64,000 bases of DNA from Adenophora triphylla var. japonica. Taxonomy: Eukaryota; Streptophyta; Magnoliopsida; Asterales; Campanulaceae. Location: NCBI GenBank assembly GCA_022495995.1, contig JAFEMH010001359.1:1-64000 (forward strand), in the 5' to 3' direction. Positions 33,895-44,781 of the stretch are shown piece after piece (within the stretch, counting starts at the first letter, position 1; each line of letters begins with the position of its first letter). The position numbers and the translations under genes are program-made. The notes under the pieces are model-generated. The model had not been told where the DNA came from, searched no databases, and saw only the letters and a program-made list of their open reading frames with translations.

Positions 33895-35330
33895 ACGGCA
33901 GTCAAACGTAAGTCCGATTTCCCCGAGAAAGCTAACGGAATCCCTTTTCTTTCATCAATTTCATCAACGGCAGTCAAACGTAAGTCCGATTTCCCCGAGA
34001 AAGCTAACGGAATCCCGTTTCTTTCATCAAAATCCTCAACGGCAGTCAAACGTAAGTCCGATTTCTCCGAGAAAGATAACGGAATCCCGTTTCTTTCATC
34101 AAAATCATCAACGGCAGTCAAACGTAAGTCCGATTTCTCCGAGAAAGATAACGGAATCCCGTTTCTTTCATCAAAATCATCAGCGGCAGTCAAACGTAAG
34201 TCCGATTTCTCCGAGAAAGATAACGGAATCCCGTTTCTTTCATCAAAATCATCAATGGCAGTCAAACGTAAGTCAAACGTAAGTCCGATTTCTCCGAGAA
34301 GGATAACGGAATCCCGTTTCTTTCATCAAAAATCATCAACGGCAGTCAAACGTAAGTCCGATTTCTCCGAGAAAGATAACGGAATCCCGTTTCTTTCATC
34401 AAAATCATCAACGGCAGTCAAACGTAAGTCCGATTTCACCGAGAGATAACGGAATCCCGTTTCTTTCATCAAAATCATCAACGGCAGCCAAACGTAAGTC
34501 CGATTTCTCCGAGAAAGATAACGGAATCCCGTTTCTTTCATCAAAATCATCACGCGCAGCCAAACGTAAGTCCGATTTCTCCGAGAAAGATAACGGAATC
34601 CCGTTTCTTTCATCAAAATCATCCACGGCAGTCAAACGTAAGTCCGATTTCTCCGAGAAAGATAACGGAATCCGGTTTCTTTCATCAAAAATCATCAACG
34701 GCAGTCAAACGTAAGTCCGATTTCTCCGAGAAAGATAACGGAATCCCGTTCCTTTCATCAAAATCATCAACGGCAGTCAAACGTAAGTCCGATTTCTCCG
34801 AGAAAGATAACGAAATCCCGTTCCTTTCATCAAAATCATCAACGGCAGTCAAACGTATGTCCGATTTCTCCGAGAAAGATAACGGAATCCCGTTTCTTTC
34901 ATCAAAATCATCAACGGCAGTCAAACGTAAGTCCGATTTCTCCGAGAAAGATAACGGAATCCCGTTTCTTTCATCAAAATCATCAACGGAAGTCAAACGT
35001 AAGTCCGATTTCTCCGAGAAAGATAATGGAATCCCGTTTCTTTCATCAAAATCATCAACGGCAGTCAAACGTAAGTCCGATTTCCCCGAGAAAGATAACG
35101 GAATCCCGTTTCTTTCATCAAAATCATCAACGGCAGTCGAATGTAAGTCTGATTTTCTCTAAGAAAGATAACGGAATCCCGTTTCTTTCATCAAAATCAT
35201 CAACGGCAGTCAAACGTAAGTCCGATTTCTCTGAAAAAGCTAACGGAATCCCGTTTCTTTCCTCATTATCCTCAACGGCCGTAAAACGTAAGCCCATCTT
35301 CCCTAGCAAAGGCTAACAAAATCCCTGACG
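33895..35330 (+). repeat. 72-bp minisatellite, about 19-20 copies (element C)
   Basis: The unit contains ACGGCAGTCAAACGTAAGTC, CGATTTCTCCGAGAAAGATA and ACGGAATCCCGTTTCTTTC, with starts 72 bp apart (34039, 34111). The unit is 24 codons long, so several strand/frame combinations stay open; the resulting Asp/Glu- or Ser/Lys-rich open frames are not supported as genes. The last units (35270-35400) are degenerate. Confidence 0.92.
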
Positions 35331-35432
35331 AAGTTGACAAAATCACGTTTCTTTCCTCATTATCACCAACGGCCGTAAAGCGTAAGCCCGATTCTTCCCC
35401 AACGAAAGCCAACGAAATCCCGAGCAGCTTTC

Positions 35433-35476
35433 GAACTACGACTGGCTTGATTCCCACTAGGGATACGTAGGTAGCC
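35433..35476 (+). other. TACGTAGG stem-loop element, copy 6
   Basis: Starts GAACTACGACTGGCTTGATT, ends ATACGTAGGTAGCC. Inner arms ATTCC/GGGAT around cacta. Confidence 0.65.
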
Positions 35477-35619
35477 TATCATTAGGTCCAGCCACACGAC
35501 CAAAACGGTCACCCTCTCCTTCGGCAGCAGACGAAGTCCACCGAAGGACCATCCATCCCAAACCATTAAGGGAAAACATTTCAAATCAAGGTCCGAGGCA
35601 CCTAAAAAGCCATCATCAT

Positions 35620-36450
35620 CAAGGTTCGAGGAACCTAAGACGCCATCATCAAGGTTCGAGGCACCTAAGATGCCATCATTAAGGTTCAAGGCACCTAAAA
35701 TGCCATCATCAAGGTTTGAGGCACCTAAGACGCCATCACCAAGGTTCGAGGCACCTAAGACGCCATCATCAAGGTTCGAGGCACCTAAGATGCCATCATC
35801 AAGGTTCGAGGCACCTAAGACGCCATCATCAAGGTTCGAGGCACCTAAGATGCCATCATCAAGGTTCGAGGCACCTAAGATGCCATCACCAAGGTTCGAG
35901 GCACCTAAGATGCCATCATCAAGGTTCGAGGCACCTAAGACGCCATCATCAAGGTTCGAGGCACCTAAGACGCCATCATCAAGGTTCGAGGCACCTAAGA
36001 CGCCATCATCAAGGTTCGAGGCACCTAAGACGCCATCATCAAGGTTCGAGGCACCTAAGACGCCATCACCAAGGTTCGAGGCACCTAAGACGCCATTACC
36101 AAGGTTCGAGGCACCTAAGACTCCATCATCAAGGTTCGAGGCACCTAAGACGCAATCATCAAGGTTTGAGGCACCTAAGATGCCATCATCAAGGTTTGAG
36201 GCACCTAAGACGCCATCACCAAGGTTCGAGGCACCTAAGATGCCATCACCAAGGTTCGAGGCACCTAAGACGCCATCATCAAGGTTCGAGGCACCTAAGA
36301 CGCCATCATCAAGGTTCGAGGCACCTAAGACGCCATCATCAAGGTTTGAGGCACCTAAGATGCCATCACCAAGGTTCGAGGCACCTAAGACGCCATCATC
36401 AAGGTTCGAGGCACCTAAGACGCCATCATTAAGGTTTGAGGCACCTAAAA
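35620..36450 (+). repeat. 30-bp minisatellite, about 28 copies (element C)
   Basis: The unit AAGGTTCGAGGCACCTAAGA plus CGCCATCATC repeats with an exact 30-bp period and only a few variant positions. Being ten codons, it leaves frames open on both strands for up to 376 codons (EAPKTPSSRF on plus, LGASNLDDGV on minus). I see no start context or composition that marks these as genes. Confidence 0.95.
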
Positions 36451-36522
36451 TGCTATCACACACAACACTAGGAAAGCGATAAATTGCAATCATCCCCTAA
36501 TTCGACAAACCGAAATCATTAC

Positions 36523-36765
36523 CAGGGCGACTTCCCAAAAATAGTCAAATCATAGGGCGACTTCCCAAAAATAGTCAAATCATAGGGCGACTCCCCAAAA
36601 ATAGTCAGATCTTAGGGCGACTCCCCAAAAATAGTCAAATCTTAGGTCGACTTCCCAAAAATAGTCAAATCCTAGGGCGACTTCCCAAAAATAGTCAAAT
36701 CATAGGGTGACTTCCCAAAAATAGTCAAATCTTAGGGCGACTTTCCTAAAATAGTCACTCTAGGG
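36523..36765 (+). repeat. 30-bp minisatellite, about 8 copies (element C)
   Basis: The unit AGGGCGACTTCCCAAAAATA plus GTCAAATCAT repeats at exactly 30 bp. The same period as the neighbouring array but an unrelated sequence. Confidence 0.92.
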
Positions 36766-36793
36766 TCGACGTCTGAAGATAGACGAAAGACCC

Positions 36794-37112
36794 GAACTAC
36801 GACTGACTTGATTCCCCAATCGGGATACGTAGGTAGCCTATCGTTAGGTTCAGCCATCAGACCAAAATGGTCATTCCTTCCCCAGCAGAGCGGATACACA
36901 ATTTCAGCCATCAGACCAAAATGGTCATTCCTTCCCCAGCAGAGCGGATACACAATTTCAGCCACCAGACCAAAATGGTCATCTCTTATCCCCAGCAGAG
37001 TTTCTTTCAAAGAACGCGTAACTCGCCAGGTTGACATCCTAAAACAGTCACTCCAGGGTCAAAGACCCGAACTACGACCGGCTTGATTCCCGTTCAGGAT
37101 ACGTAGGTAGCC
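36794..37112 (+). other. TACGTAGG stem-loop copies 7 and 8 with a 54-bp repeat between
   Basis: Copy 7 is 36794-36839 (inner arms ATTCC/GGGAT, loop ccaatc). Copy 8 is 37069-37112 (ATTCC against AGGAT, weaker pairing). Between them a 54-bp unit with CAGACCAAAATGGTCATTCC and CCCCAGCAGAG occurs about three times from 36851. Confidence 0.65.
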
Positions 37113-37164
37113 TATCGCTAGGTCCATCCACTCGATCACTTGATCATCCTATCAAATATGGAGC

Positions 37165-37219
37165 CTTACTCTTATCGACGACCCCGCTTCCTTCGAAAAC
37201 GCCGTCGCCGAGGGGCTAC
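37165..37219 (+). promoter_or_regulatory. Element C: polypurine tract with upstream hairpin
   Basis: GTCGCCGAGGGGCTAC (37204-37219) ends directly at the LTR. Upstream, TTATCGACGACCCC aligns with A and D. CCCC can pair with the GGGG of the PPT; the inner hairpin is weaker here (TTC-cttc-GAA). Confidence 0.68.
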
Positions 37220-38845
37220 TGTAAGTGCTCCAATTTGAGTTGTTAGTATTTTCGTTAGAAAATTAACGAAAGCCCTAACATTTCTAACACTTCTAACAAA
37301 TCCTAACTTCTCTAACAAAGCAAGAGTAAAGTAGGGATTGCCATTGAAAGATAAACCAAGAAAATAATCTCAAAAAGCAAAAGAATTGTAAAAAACCCGA
37401 ATTGGCAAGCTGAAAAACAGCAACCAGTTTGAATTTTTGAATAATATTCTTCATGTCCAAAGCCTGGAGCAGCATTTAATGCACCAGGGCATGCGTCAAT
37501 CAGGTCCGCGCGGATCCAAATGAAGTCCACAGTGGCCTATAAATTGAACCCTCCTCTTTTAGTTTACACAACACAATTCACTCACAGCAACAGCACTCTG
37601 GCGAAAAATAGAGAGAAAACAGTGGGAATCCTTAGATTGCCACCATTTTCTCTTGAATCTTTCCCAAATCCCACTCACTCCAAATACTCTCAAATCACTC
37701 CCATTCATACACAAGCCCAAGCTTCAATCACCCCTTAAGAGGAGGATTAGAGAGAAAACATAGAGGACTTAATTGTTATCTACTTGTTTTCTCTTTGACC
37801 AACTCTAATCACAAGCCCTAAACACATTCAAACCCTAAACACATTCAAACCAAGCCTTGAATCCATTCAAACACAAACACAAGAGAAGATAGGTATAACC
37901 TCCCTCTCCCTACCCTAAATCTCTCTCATCCATGCATGCACTTTCAAACTTCAAAATGTAGTTTGTTCATCTTCTTGCTCTAGATCCAAGAGGATCACCA
38001 TGGAAGTTCATCTCCATGGATGATCCTCTACAAGGATCAACATTACTTTCAAAGTGTATTTACTTACTTGCAAACACATTTTCAAAACCCTAAAAATCAT
38101 TTTCATACACAAAATCTTTCTTTCAAAGGATAAAATTCTCCTTCCCAAGCAAATGAAATGCTTAAAGTCCTAATATACCCCAAGGATGGCTTGATATAGT
38201 AGATCAGCACTAAAATGTTTAGTGATCACTAATCAAAGCCTAGGGAAATGGGGACAAGCATGGATCCCAAACCCCCTTTAAAATCACGTTTTTCTTCAAG
38301 AGGAAGTTGCTGTCCAGTAGCCTTTCTCTAAGACCTCTGTCCATGGTCTAATTTTTTGGACATACAGAAACTTGGAATTTGGTATTTACTACAAAAATAA
38401 TTTTTGTAGCTAACATCCAGAGATTTCCATACATATTTTTAATTTATTTTTTTCGTGAGTAAAACTCCCTTTTTCAAATTTTCTTTTAAAAGTCAGTTCC
38501 TCAGTCTCTGGAAATCCAGATTTCATATCTGAGATTTCCAGAAGGTTTTGGTCCACCAAATCATCTCCAAATGGGAAAGTTCTTTTACAGAAACCTTATT
38601 TAAGGTGTTTTGAACAACTTTAATTCTCGGACTTTCCCCAGATTTTGAAGTTTTAAAGCCCTTAAACCCATTTTAAAATCAAGTGTCCACTGCCTTTTTC
38701 ATTCTGGCAGAATTGGTTTTCAACTTCAAAAGGTCTTTTGAGTACCAAAACTCAACCCTAAAATCACACCAAAAATCATGGGACTTGTTCAAAGTCTTAC
38801 AAAGAGTCCTCAATTTTTACTTTTCAGTTTGAACTTATTTTGGCC

Positions 38846-38885
<40 letters not shown>

Positions 38886-39071
38886 AATGGTTTTTTAATG
38901 CTTGGAAGACTCGATTTACGAGGCACTTCGGGTGAACACTAACGTTCTTCCCGGAGCGTAACGTGACCTCCGAACCCAAATCTCTAATCTCGGGCATTTT
39001 TCAAAGTTTTGGCCCTCAAAATAAGAATGGCGTGGCGACTCCGTTTGATTTCAAAAATCGGGTACATCACA
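37220..39071 (+). mobile_element. Element C: 3' LTR
   Basis: This 1,852-bp copy of 8381-10214 carries a longer AC microsatellite (about 38849-38877) and scattered substitutions. TATA and U5 blocks are conserved; the PBS look-alike is at 39033-39043. It ends ACATCACA followed by the ATAAC duplication (39072-39076). Confidence 0.92.
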
Positions 39072-39076
39072 ATAAC
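39072..39076 (+). repeat. Target site duplication of element C (right), ATAAC
   Basis: Matches 8376-8380. The flanks join inside a CCGTTATC-AAATGGGATAAC repeat of element D. Confidence 0.9.
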
Positions 39077-39262
39077 GTTGTCTCCTAAAAATCCTCCGTT
39101 ATCACCAAATGGGATAATTTTTCCTCCAGGAAACCCTCCGTTATTGCCAAATGGGATAACGTTTCCTCCGGGAAATCCTCCGTTATCGCCAAATAGGATA
39201 ACGTCTCCTCCAGGAAACCTTCCGTTATCGCCAAATGGGATAACGTTTCTTGTTAAAAATCT
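39077..39262 (+). repeat. 42-bp minisatellite, 4-5 copies (element D)
   Basis: Units with CCTCCGTTATCGCCAAATGG and GATAACGTTTCCTCC repeat at 42 bp. Its left end lies before the C insertion (about 8320-8380), so C integrated inside the array. Confidence 0.88.
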
Positions 39263-39284
39263 CAGTTATTGCCAGAAGGCAATA

Positions 39285-40085
39285 ACATTTCGACCTCTCT
39301 CGCGATCTCCGTTATTCCCGAATGAAGGAATAATATTTCGCTATCCTTTTCGATCTCCGTTATTTCCGAAGGAAGGAATAACATTTCGACCTCTCTCGCG
39401 ATCTCCGTTATTCCCGAATGAAGGAATAACATTTCGCCATCTTTTTCGATCTCCGTTATTCCCGAAGGAAGGAATAATATTTCGACCTCTCTCGCGATCT
39501 CCGTTATTCCCGAATGAAGGAATAACATTTCGCCATCTCTTTCAATCTCCGTTATACCCGAAGGAAGGAATAACATTTCGACCTCTCTCGCGATCTCCGT
39601 TATTCCCGAATGAAGGAATAACATTTCGCCATCTCTTTCGACCTCCGTTATTCCAGAAGGAAGGAATAACATTTTGACCTCTCTCGCGATTTCCGTTATT
39701 CCCGAATGAAGGAATAACATTTCGCCATCTCTTTCGATCTCCGTTATTCCCGAAGAAAGGAATAACATTTCTCCCTCTCTCGCGATCTCCGTTATTCCCG
39801 AATGAAGGAATAACATTTCGCCATCTCTTTCGATCTCCGTTATTCCCGAAGGAAGGAATAACATGTCGACCTCTCTCGCGATCTACGTTATTCCCGAATG
39901 AAGGAATAACATTTCGCTATCTCGCGATCTCCGTTATTCCCGAATGAAGGAATAACATTTTGCTATCTCTTTCGATGTCCGTTATTCCCGAAGGAAGGAA
40001 TAACATTTCGACCTCTCTCGCGATCTCCGTTATTCCCGAATGAAGGAATAACATTTCGCTATCTCTCGCGATCTCCGTTATCACC
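39285..40085 (+). repeat. 48-bp minisatellite in alternating pairs, about 16 copies (element D)
   Basis: Units with GATCTCCGTTATTCCCGAAT and GAAGGAATAACATTTCG repeat at 48 bp (39309, 39357). Successive units alternate between CCATCTCTTTC and ACCTCTCTCGC endings and between CCGAATGAAGG and CCGAAGGAAGG, giving a 96-bp higher-order period. It derives from the preceding 42-bp unit (shared CTCCGTTAT and ATAAC). Confidence 0.9.
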
Positions 40086-40340
40086 AAATGGGATAACGTC
40101 TCATCCGGGAAATTTCTCGTTATCTCCAAATGGAATATATATTTTCCCAAATCATCATCTGTAGCCCGGAAGTCTATAAATCACCCGGTTCGGAAGACTG
40201 CATAAATTTTTCAAATCATTGTCCGTAGCCCGGAAGGCTTTAAATTACCCGGTTCGGAAGACCGTATAAATTTCCCAAATCGTATAAATTTCTCCCAAAA
40301 ATCTCCTATATCTCTGTTAGAATTAAATCAAATAAGGAAA
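40086..40340 (+). other. Element D: short duplicated segment between arrays
   Basis: About 70-bp units with GTAGCCCGGAAG and CACCCGGTTCGGAAGAC occur twice (about 40160 and 40230). Nothing else is recognisable. Confidence 0.6.
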
Positions 40341-40344
40341 CAGC

Positions 40345-41745
40345 CCCCGAGTTGTCAAGATTCAACTTCAGCTACCTCTATCTCTGATTCGAAAGAGATA
40401 GTGAAGTACGCTTTAGTTTTTCCAACTTCAACTACCTGTATCTCTGATTCGAAAGGGATTGAGAAGTACGCTCAAGTTTTTCCAAAATTCAGTTACCTCT
40501 ATCTCTGATTCGAAAGGGATTGAGAAGTACGCTCAAGTTTTTCCAAACTTCGGCTACCTCTATCTCTTATTCGAAAGGGATTGAGAAGTACGCTCAAGTT
40601 TTTCCAAACTTCAGCTACCTCTATCTCTGATTCGAAAGGGATTGAGAAGTACGCTCAAGTTTTTCCAAACTTCAGCTACCTCTATCTCTGATTCGAAAGG
40701 GATTGAGAAGTACGCTCAAGTTTTTCCAAACTTCAGCTACCTCTATCTCTGATTCGAAAGGGATTGAGAAGTACGCTCAAGTTTTTCCGAACTTCAGCTA
40801 CCTCTATCTCTGATTTGAAAGGGATTGAGATGTACGCTCAAGTTTTTCCAACTTCAACTACCTCTATCTCTGATTCGAAAGGGATTGAGAAGTATGCTCA
40901 AGTTTTTCCAAACTTCAGCTACCTCTATCTCTGATTCGAAAGGGATTGAGAAGTACACTCAAGTTTTTCCAAACTTCAGCTACCTCTATCTCTGATTTGA
41001 AAGGGATTGAGATGTACGCTCAAGTTTTTCCAAACTTCAGCTACCTCTATCTCTGATTCGAAAGAGATTGCGAAGTACGCTCAAGTTTTTCCAACTTAAG
41101 CTACCTCTATCTCTGTTTCGAAAGAGATAGTGAAGTACGCTCAAGTTTCTCCAAACTTTAGCTACCTCTATCCCATAGATAGTGAAGTACGCTTCAGTTT
41201 CTCCAAACTTTAGCTACCACTATCTCTAATTCGAAAGGGATTGAGAAGTACGCTCAAGTTTTTACAAACTTCAGCTACCTCTATCTCTGATTCGAAAGAG
41301 ATTGAGAAGTACGCTCAAGTTTTTCCAAACTTCAGCTACCTCTATCTCTGATTCGAAAGGGATTGAGAAGTATGCTCAAGTTTTTCCAAACTTCAGCTAC
41401 CTCTATCTCTGATTCGAAAGAGATTGTGAAGTACGCTCACGTTTTTCCAACTTAAGCTACCTCTATCTCTGGTTCGAAAGAGATAGTGAAGTACGCTTCA
41501 GTTTCTCCAAACTTTAGCTACCTCTATCCCATAGATAGTGAAGTACTCTTCAGTTTCTCCAAACTTTAGCTACCTCTATCTCTGATTCGAAAGAGATCGA
41601 GAAGTACGCTTTTAGCTACCCCTATCTCATAGATAGTGAAGTACGCTTAAGTTTTCAAACCTTAGCTACCTCTATCCAATAGATAGTGAAGTACGCTTAA
41701 GTTTTCCCAAACTTTAGCTGCCTCTATCTCTGTTCGAAAGAGGTA
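40345..41745 (+). repeat. 61-bp minisatellite, about 23 copies (element D)
   Basis: Units with CAGCTACCTCTATCTCTGAT, TCGAAAGGGATTGAGAAGTA and CGCTCAAGTTTTTCC repeat at 61 bp. Some units lose the middle (CTCTATCCCATAGATAGTGA, around 41170 and 41525), where the variant TATCCCATAGATA is itself an imperfect inverted repeat. Confidence 0.92.
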
Positions 41746-41767
41746 GTGACATAAGCTTTAGTTTCCC

Positions 41768-42215
41768 CAGGTGACAACCTCCATTAATTGTCAAACCAGG
41801 TGACAACCTCTATTAATTGTCAATCAGGTGACAACCTCCATTAATTGTCAATCAGGTGACAACCTCCATTAATTGTCAAATCAGGTGACTCCTCCATGAA
41901 TCGTCAAAACCTCAAGGATCCTAGACACTGTTCCTAACTATCTAGTGAGACTTGAACTACGACCAAGGCTTGATTCATCCGGGATACGTAGGTAGCCTTT
42001 CATAAAGGTCCAGCTATCCGACCACAATGGTCACCCTTTTCATTCATCACTCCTCAGTGGTGCATGAGCCTTTCATAAAGGTTCAGCCATCCGACCACAT
42101 TGGTCACCCTTTTCCTTCATCACTCCTCAGTGGTGAAGTAGCCCCTCAAGAGAGGTCCAGATATCCGACCACATTGGTTACTCCCTTCATCTGGCATATC
42201 CCCAGTAGGATCAGT
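41768..42215 (+). repeat. Short arrays of about 30 bp and about 73 bp, plus stem-loop copy 9
   Basis: 41768-41905: about five units of CAGGTGACAACCTCCATTAA-TTGTCAA. 41954-41998: stem-loop copy 9 (inner arms ATTC/GGGAT). 41992-42215: three units with AGCCTTTCATAAAGGT and CCGACCACATTGGTCACCC at 75 and 71 bp. Confidence 0.75.
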
Positions 42216-42279
42216 CATTTGACCTCCTAGGTCACTTTCTTTCTATCTCCCTAGCAAGAGGCCAGTCTCTCTTCCCCTT

Positions 42280-42570
42280 TCCCCAGCGGATCTTTTCCGA
42301 ACTACGACCTGGCTTGATTCCTCCGGGATACGTAGGTAGCCTACTTTAGGTTCATCCAATTCGTCACATATGACACCCTTTTCCCCATCGAATCTTTTTC
42401 GAACTACGACCTGGCTTGATTCCTCCGGGATACGTAGGTAGCCAACTTTAGGTTCAGCCAATTCGACACATAGGACATCCCTTTCCCCAGCGGATCTTTT
42501 CCGAACTACGATCATGGCTTGATTCCTTCAGGATACGTAGGTAGCCTTCCAAAGGTTCAGCCACTTGACC
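42280..42570 (+). repeat. 102-bp tandem triplication of the TACGTAGG stem-loop (copies 10-12)
   Basis: Stem-loops at 42299, 42401 and 42503 are exactly 102 bp apart, each preceded by CCCCAGCGGATCTTTTCC or a close variant. Inner arms: ATTCC/GGGAT with a tcc loop in copies 10 and 11; ATTCC against AGGAT in copy 12. Here the structured element has itself been amplified. Confidence 0.85.
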
Positions 42571-42611
42571 ACCTTGGTCACCCAATCCGTCTCGGCAGTT
42601 CGCCAGATTGG

Positions 42612-42667
42612 ATCCTTTTTTATCGACAACCCCACTCGCCCTGCAAGTGACGTTGCCGAGGGGCTTC
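42612..42667 (+). promoter_or_regulatory. Element D: polypurine tract with upstream hairpin
   Basis: TGCCGAGGGGCTTC ends at 42667, directly before the 3' LTR. Upstream, TTATCGACAACCCC and CACT-cgccctgca-AGTG give the same outer and inner pairing as in A, with different inner bases. Confidence 0.68.
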
Positions 42668-44781
42668 TGTAAGTACCCAAATCTGGCTCATACCTTCCCG
42701 TTAAGTTTCCCGGCAATTCCCCGGACTTTCCTAAAGTTCAGGGGCAATTTGGGAACTTTTCCAAACTTTCCAAGGAAGGAAGGACCTGCTAGGAATTAAA
42801 ATTCCAAGCAGGACCTCGTTGGAAAGAAGGGTCCAGAATCGCCACCTTGCATGTTTCTAGAAAAATCTGGACCGACCGCAAATGAAGCCACACGGCCTCT
42901 TTCGCCTTTTACCAGGCATCTTTAAATGAAATGATTTTCTCATTTTACAGAAAGAAAGGCACACTCTCTTTCTCTCTCAAGACGTAGACTCCCTCTCTCT
43001 CTCTCTCTAACCGGTTTCCAGGGAGCTTTCTCTCTCTATACGCTAAAATGGCGACCTAGCTCGGGCTCCCTCTCCCTAATCATCTTCCTCAGCATTTCTC
43101 CATCATCCCAAGACCCATCACCGAGCTCTCTTTCTATCTACCCAAATCAGCGCCACCGGTGACCTTCCTCACCGTTCCCTCTCCCTACTCCGGCCGAACG
43201 GAAACCCCACCCAACTCTCCCTAAATCGCTTCTCAACCTAGATCTAAACCCTTCCTCATCGTTCTCTGTTCCAGACCCCAAGCCCATTCACCGCTATTAA
43301 CAATGCCTGGCCAAGAAATCGACGCCTTCTTCTCCTTCGATTTCTCTATATCAATTTCTCCCCTATTACAGAACTTAAACCCATCCACTAGGTATCGAGT
43401 TCCACTACTTCCAGCCAAGTTTCCATTAATTCCGATCATCACCTCCACTAGCTCTGGCTCCTCTTTCAGTTCTTAGCGTTACACCGCCAGGTTTACTACA
43501 GAGACTCCTCTGTCTCCATCAGAATACACACGCACACATATTTACAAACTGCAAATATACTCCATCCGAGATTTGAATCTCATTCTGAAGCCGATTGGAA
43601 GGCTCTATATACCGACGTGGTATGGAGAGTGTGGACACTACGAGGGTAACAATCTTAACCTTATTCTCTCTCTATTTTCATTGTGTAATGAAGCTCCCAT
43701 GATTAACAGGTAGTATAGAATCTGGGCATAATGATTTTGTTATAATCTCAGTTAACATTGTAGTATCTGATCATGTATTTATCATAGTGAGCTATTTGAT
43801 TCCGGACTTGGTTGAACATGTTTAGTTTTGGTCTCTGGGATGTTCAATCAGGTTCCACACCGTAAATGTGTTTTACATTTGATCATTGAAATGTAGTAGC
43901 TGGGATGTGCATTTTGAAATCATTTATTTAGTTTCATACATCTTGGAATCAATGGCTCAGTAGCTGTTTGTTGAAATGCCCCAACCCTCCTTCCTTTTCT
44001 CTATTTTCATTACTTGATGTAATTGCTATGTTTAATATGTTGCTCGGTCTAGAATCTGATCAGATTTGTATTGCCATGCCTAGTCTGCAGTTGTTTAGAA
44101 TCTGATTGGATATGTTATGCTCTGATATCTAGACATTCTGATCATGTATTTATCGTAGTAGTTATACGTGTTCTTGTATTGATGTTGAGCATTGTGCATG
44201 AATCACTAAGGTGAGTGTGGATCGTCTCATATCCACATTCATCTAAGCTTGGATCTCTCCTTGAGGTCGTAGTAACCTGTTGTTCATATCTGTTAATCTC
44301 AATGGCTATCGATTTCCAGTCTATGTAATCAGCTTTTGTGAAACTTCTGCAAGTGAGCTTGTTGTGTCACGCGACACACTTGACCATCCGAGGTCCTGTG
44401 TCGGGCGACACATGTGGCCACTCTGCAGTTGGTCCATTTCAGTCGTAAGTTGTTCATTTCAATGTAATTGGGATGTGGCCCCCCGTACCAAGTGGCTCAC
44501 AAGATGTAATTCTCTCATTTCATCAATAATACAAAGCATCAAAATGCATTTTTATCACATTATGTCTTACACATTTGCACACAATTATGAATGAATTGGA
44601 TGTTGAACAATAGAAAGACTCGTATACGAGGCGAGTTGGGTGAAAGCCAAACGTTCTTCCCAACACGTAATCTGACCCCCGAACCCATTTTCTCTTTGCA
44701 AAAGGTTTTCAATATTTTCCTTTAAAACGGCGTGGCGACTCCCATATATTTTTCTAAAATTTTTCGGTGAGCGTACATTCA
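42668..44781 (+). mobile_element. Element D: 3' LTR
   Basis: About 2.11 kb, starting TGTAAGTACCC after the PPT and ending GTACATTCA. It has a CT microsatellite (about 42988-43010). U5 shows GTAATCTGACCCCCGAACCCA-type text and GGCGTGGCGACTCC, with TGGCGACTC at 44733-44741. TGTCACGCGACACA and TGTGTCGGGCGACACA dyads lie at about 44365-44412. The flank on the right is integrase coding sequence of E, so D integrated there; the left duplication is outside the window. Confidence 0.85.

Larger units (their letters stand above)
8381..39071 (+). mobile_element. Element C: complete nested Tat/Ogre-like LTR retrotransposon, 30.7 kb including element A
   Basis: Two LTRs (8381-10214 and 37220-39071) flanked by ATAAC define the element. 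Without A and one copy of its duplication it is about 18.9 kb. Order: 5' LTR, tRNA-Arg-type PBS, leader, gag-like block 1, non-coding region, gag-like block 2 (split by A), five main minisatellite arrays, an antisense gene candidate, PPT, 3' LTR. No pol domain is visible, so mobility would depend on another element. Large size, tRNA-Arg PBS, CHHC gag and tandem-repeat-rich 3' region fit the Ogre/Tat lineage. Confidence 0.9.
39077..44781 (+). mobile_element. Element D, right part (minisatellite 3' region, PPT and 3' LTR)
   Basis: This is the continuation of D after C. It consists almost entirely of tandem arrays (39077-42560), then the PPT and the 3' LTR. No antisense gene or pol domain is visible, which distinguishes D from A and E. 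Confidence 0.8.

Noticed and set aside
33870..35162. Several open frames of about 100-130 codons on both strands
   Set aside because: Product of the 72-bp (24-codon) repeat.
35620..36450. Possible CRISPR array
   Set aside because: The 30-bp units are directly adjacent with no unique spacers, and the context is a plant retrotransposon.
39009..39864. Open frames of 222 and 200 codons
   Set aside because: Product of the 48-bp repeat; the plus frame begins in the LTR of element C.
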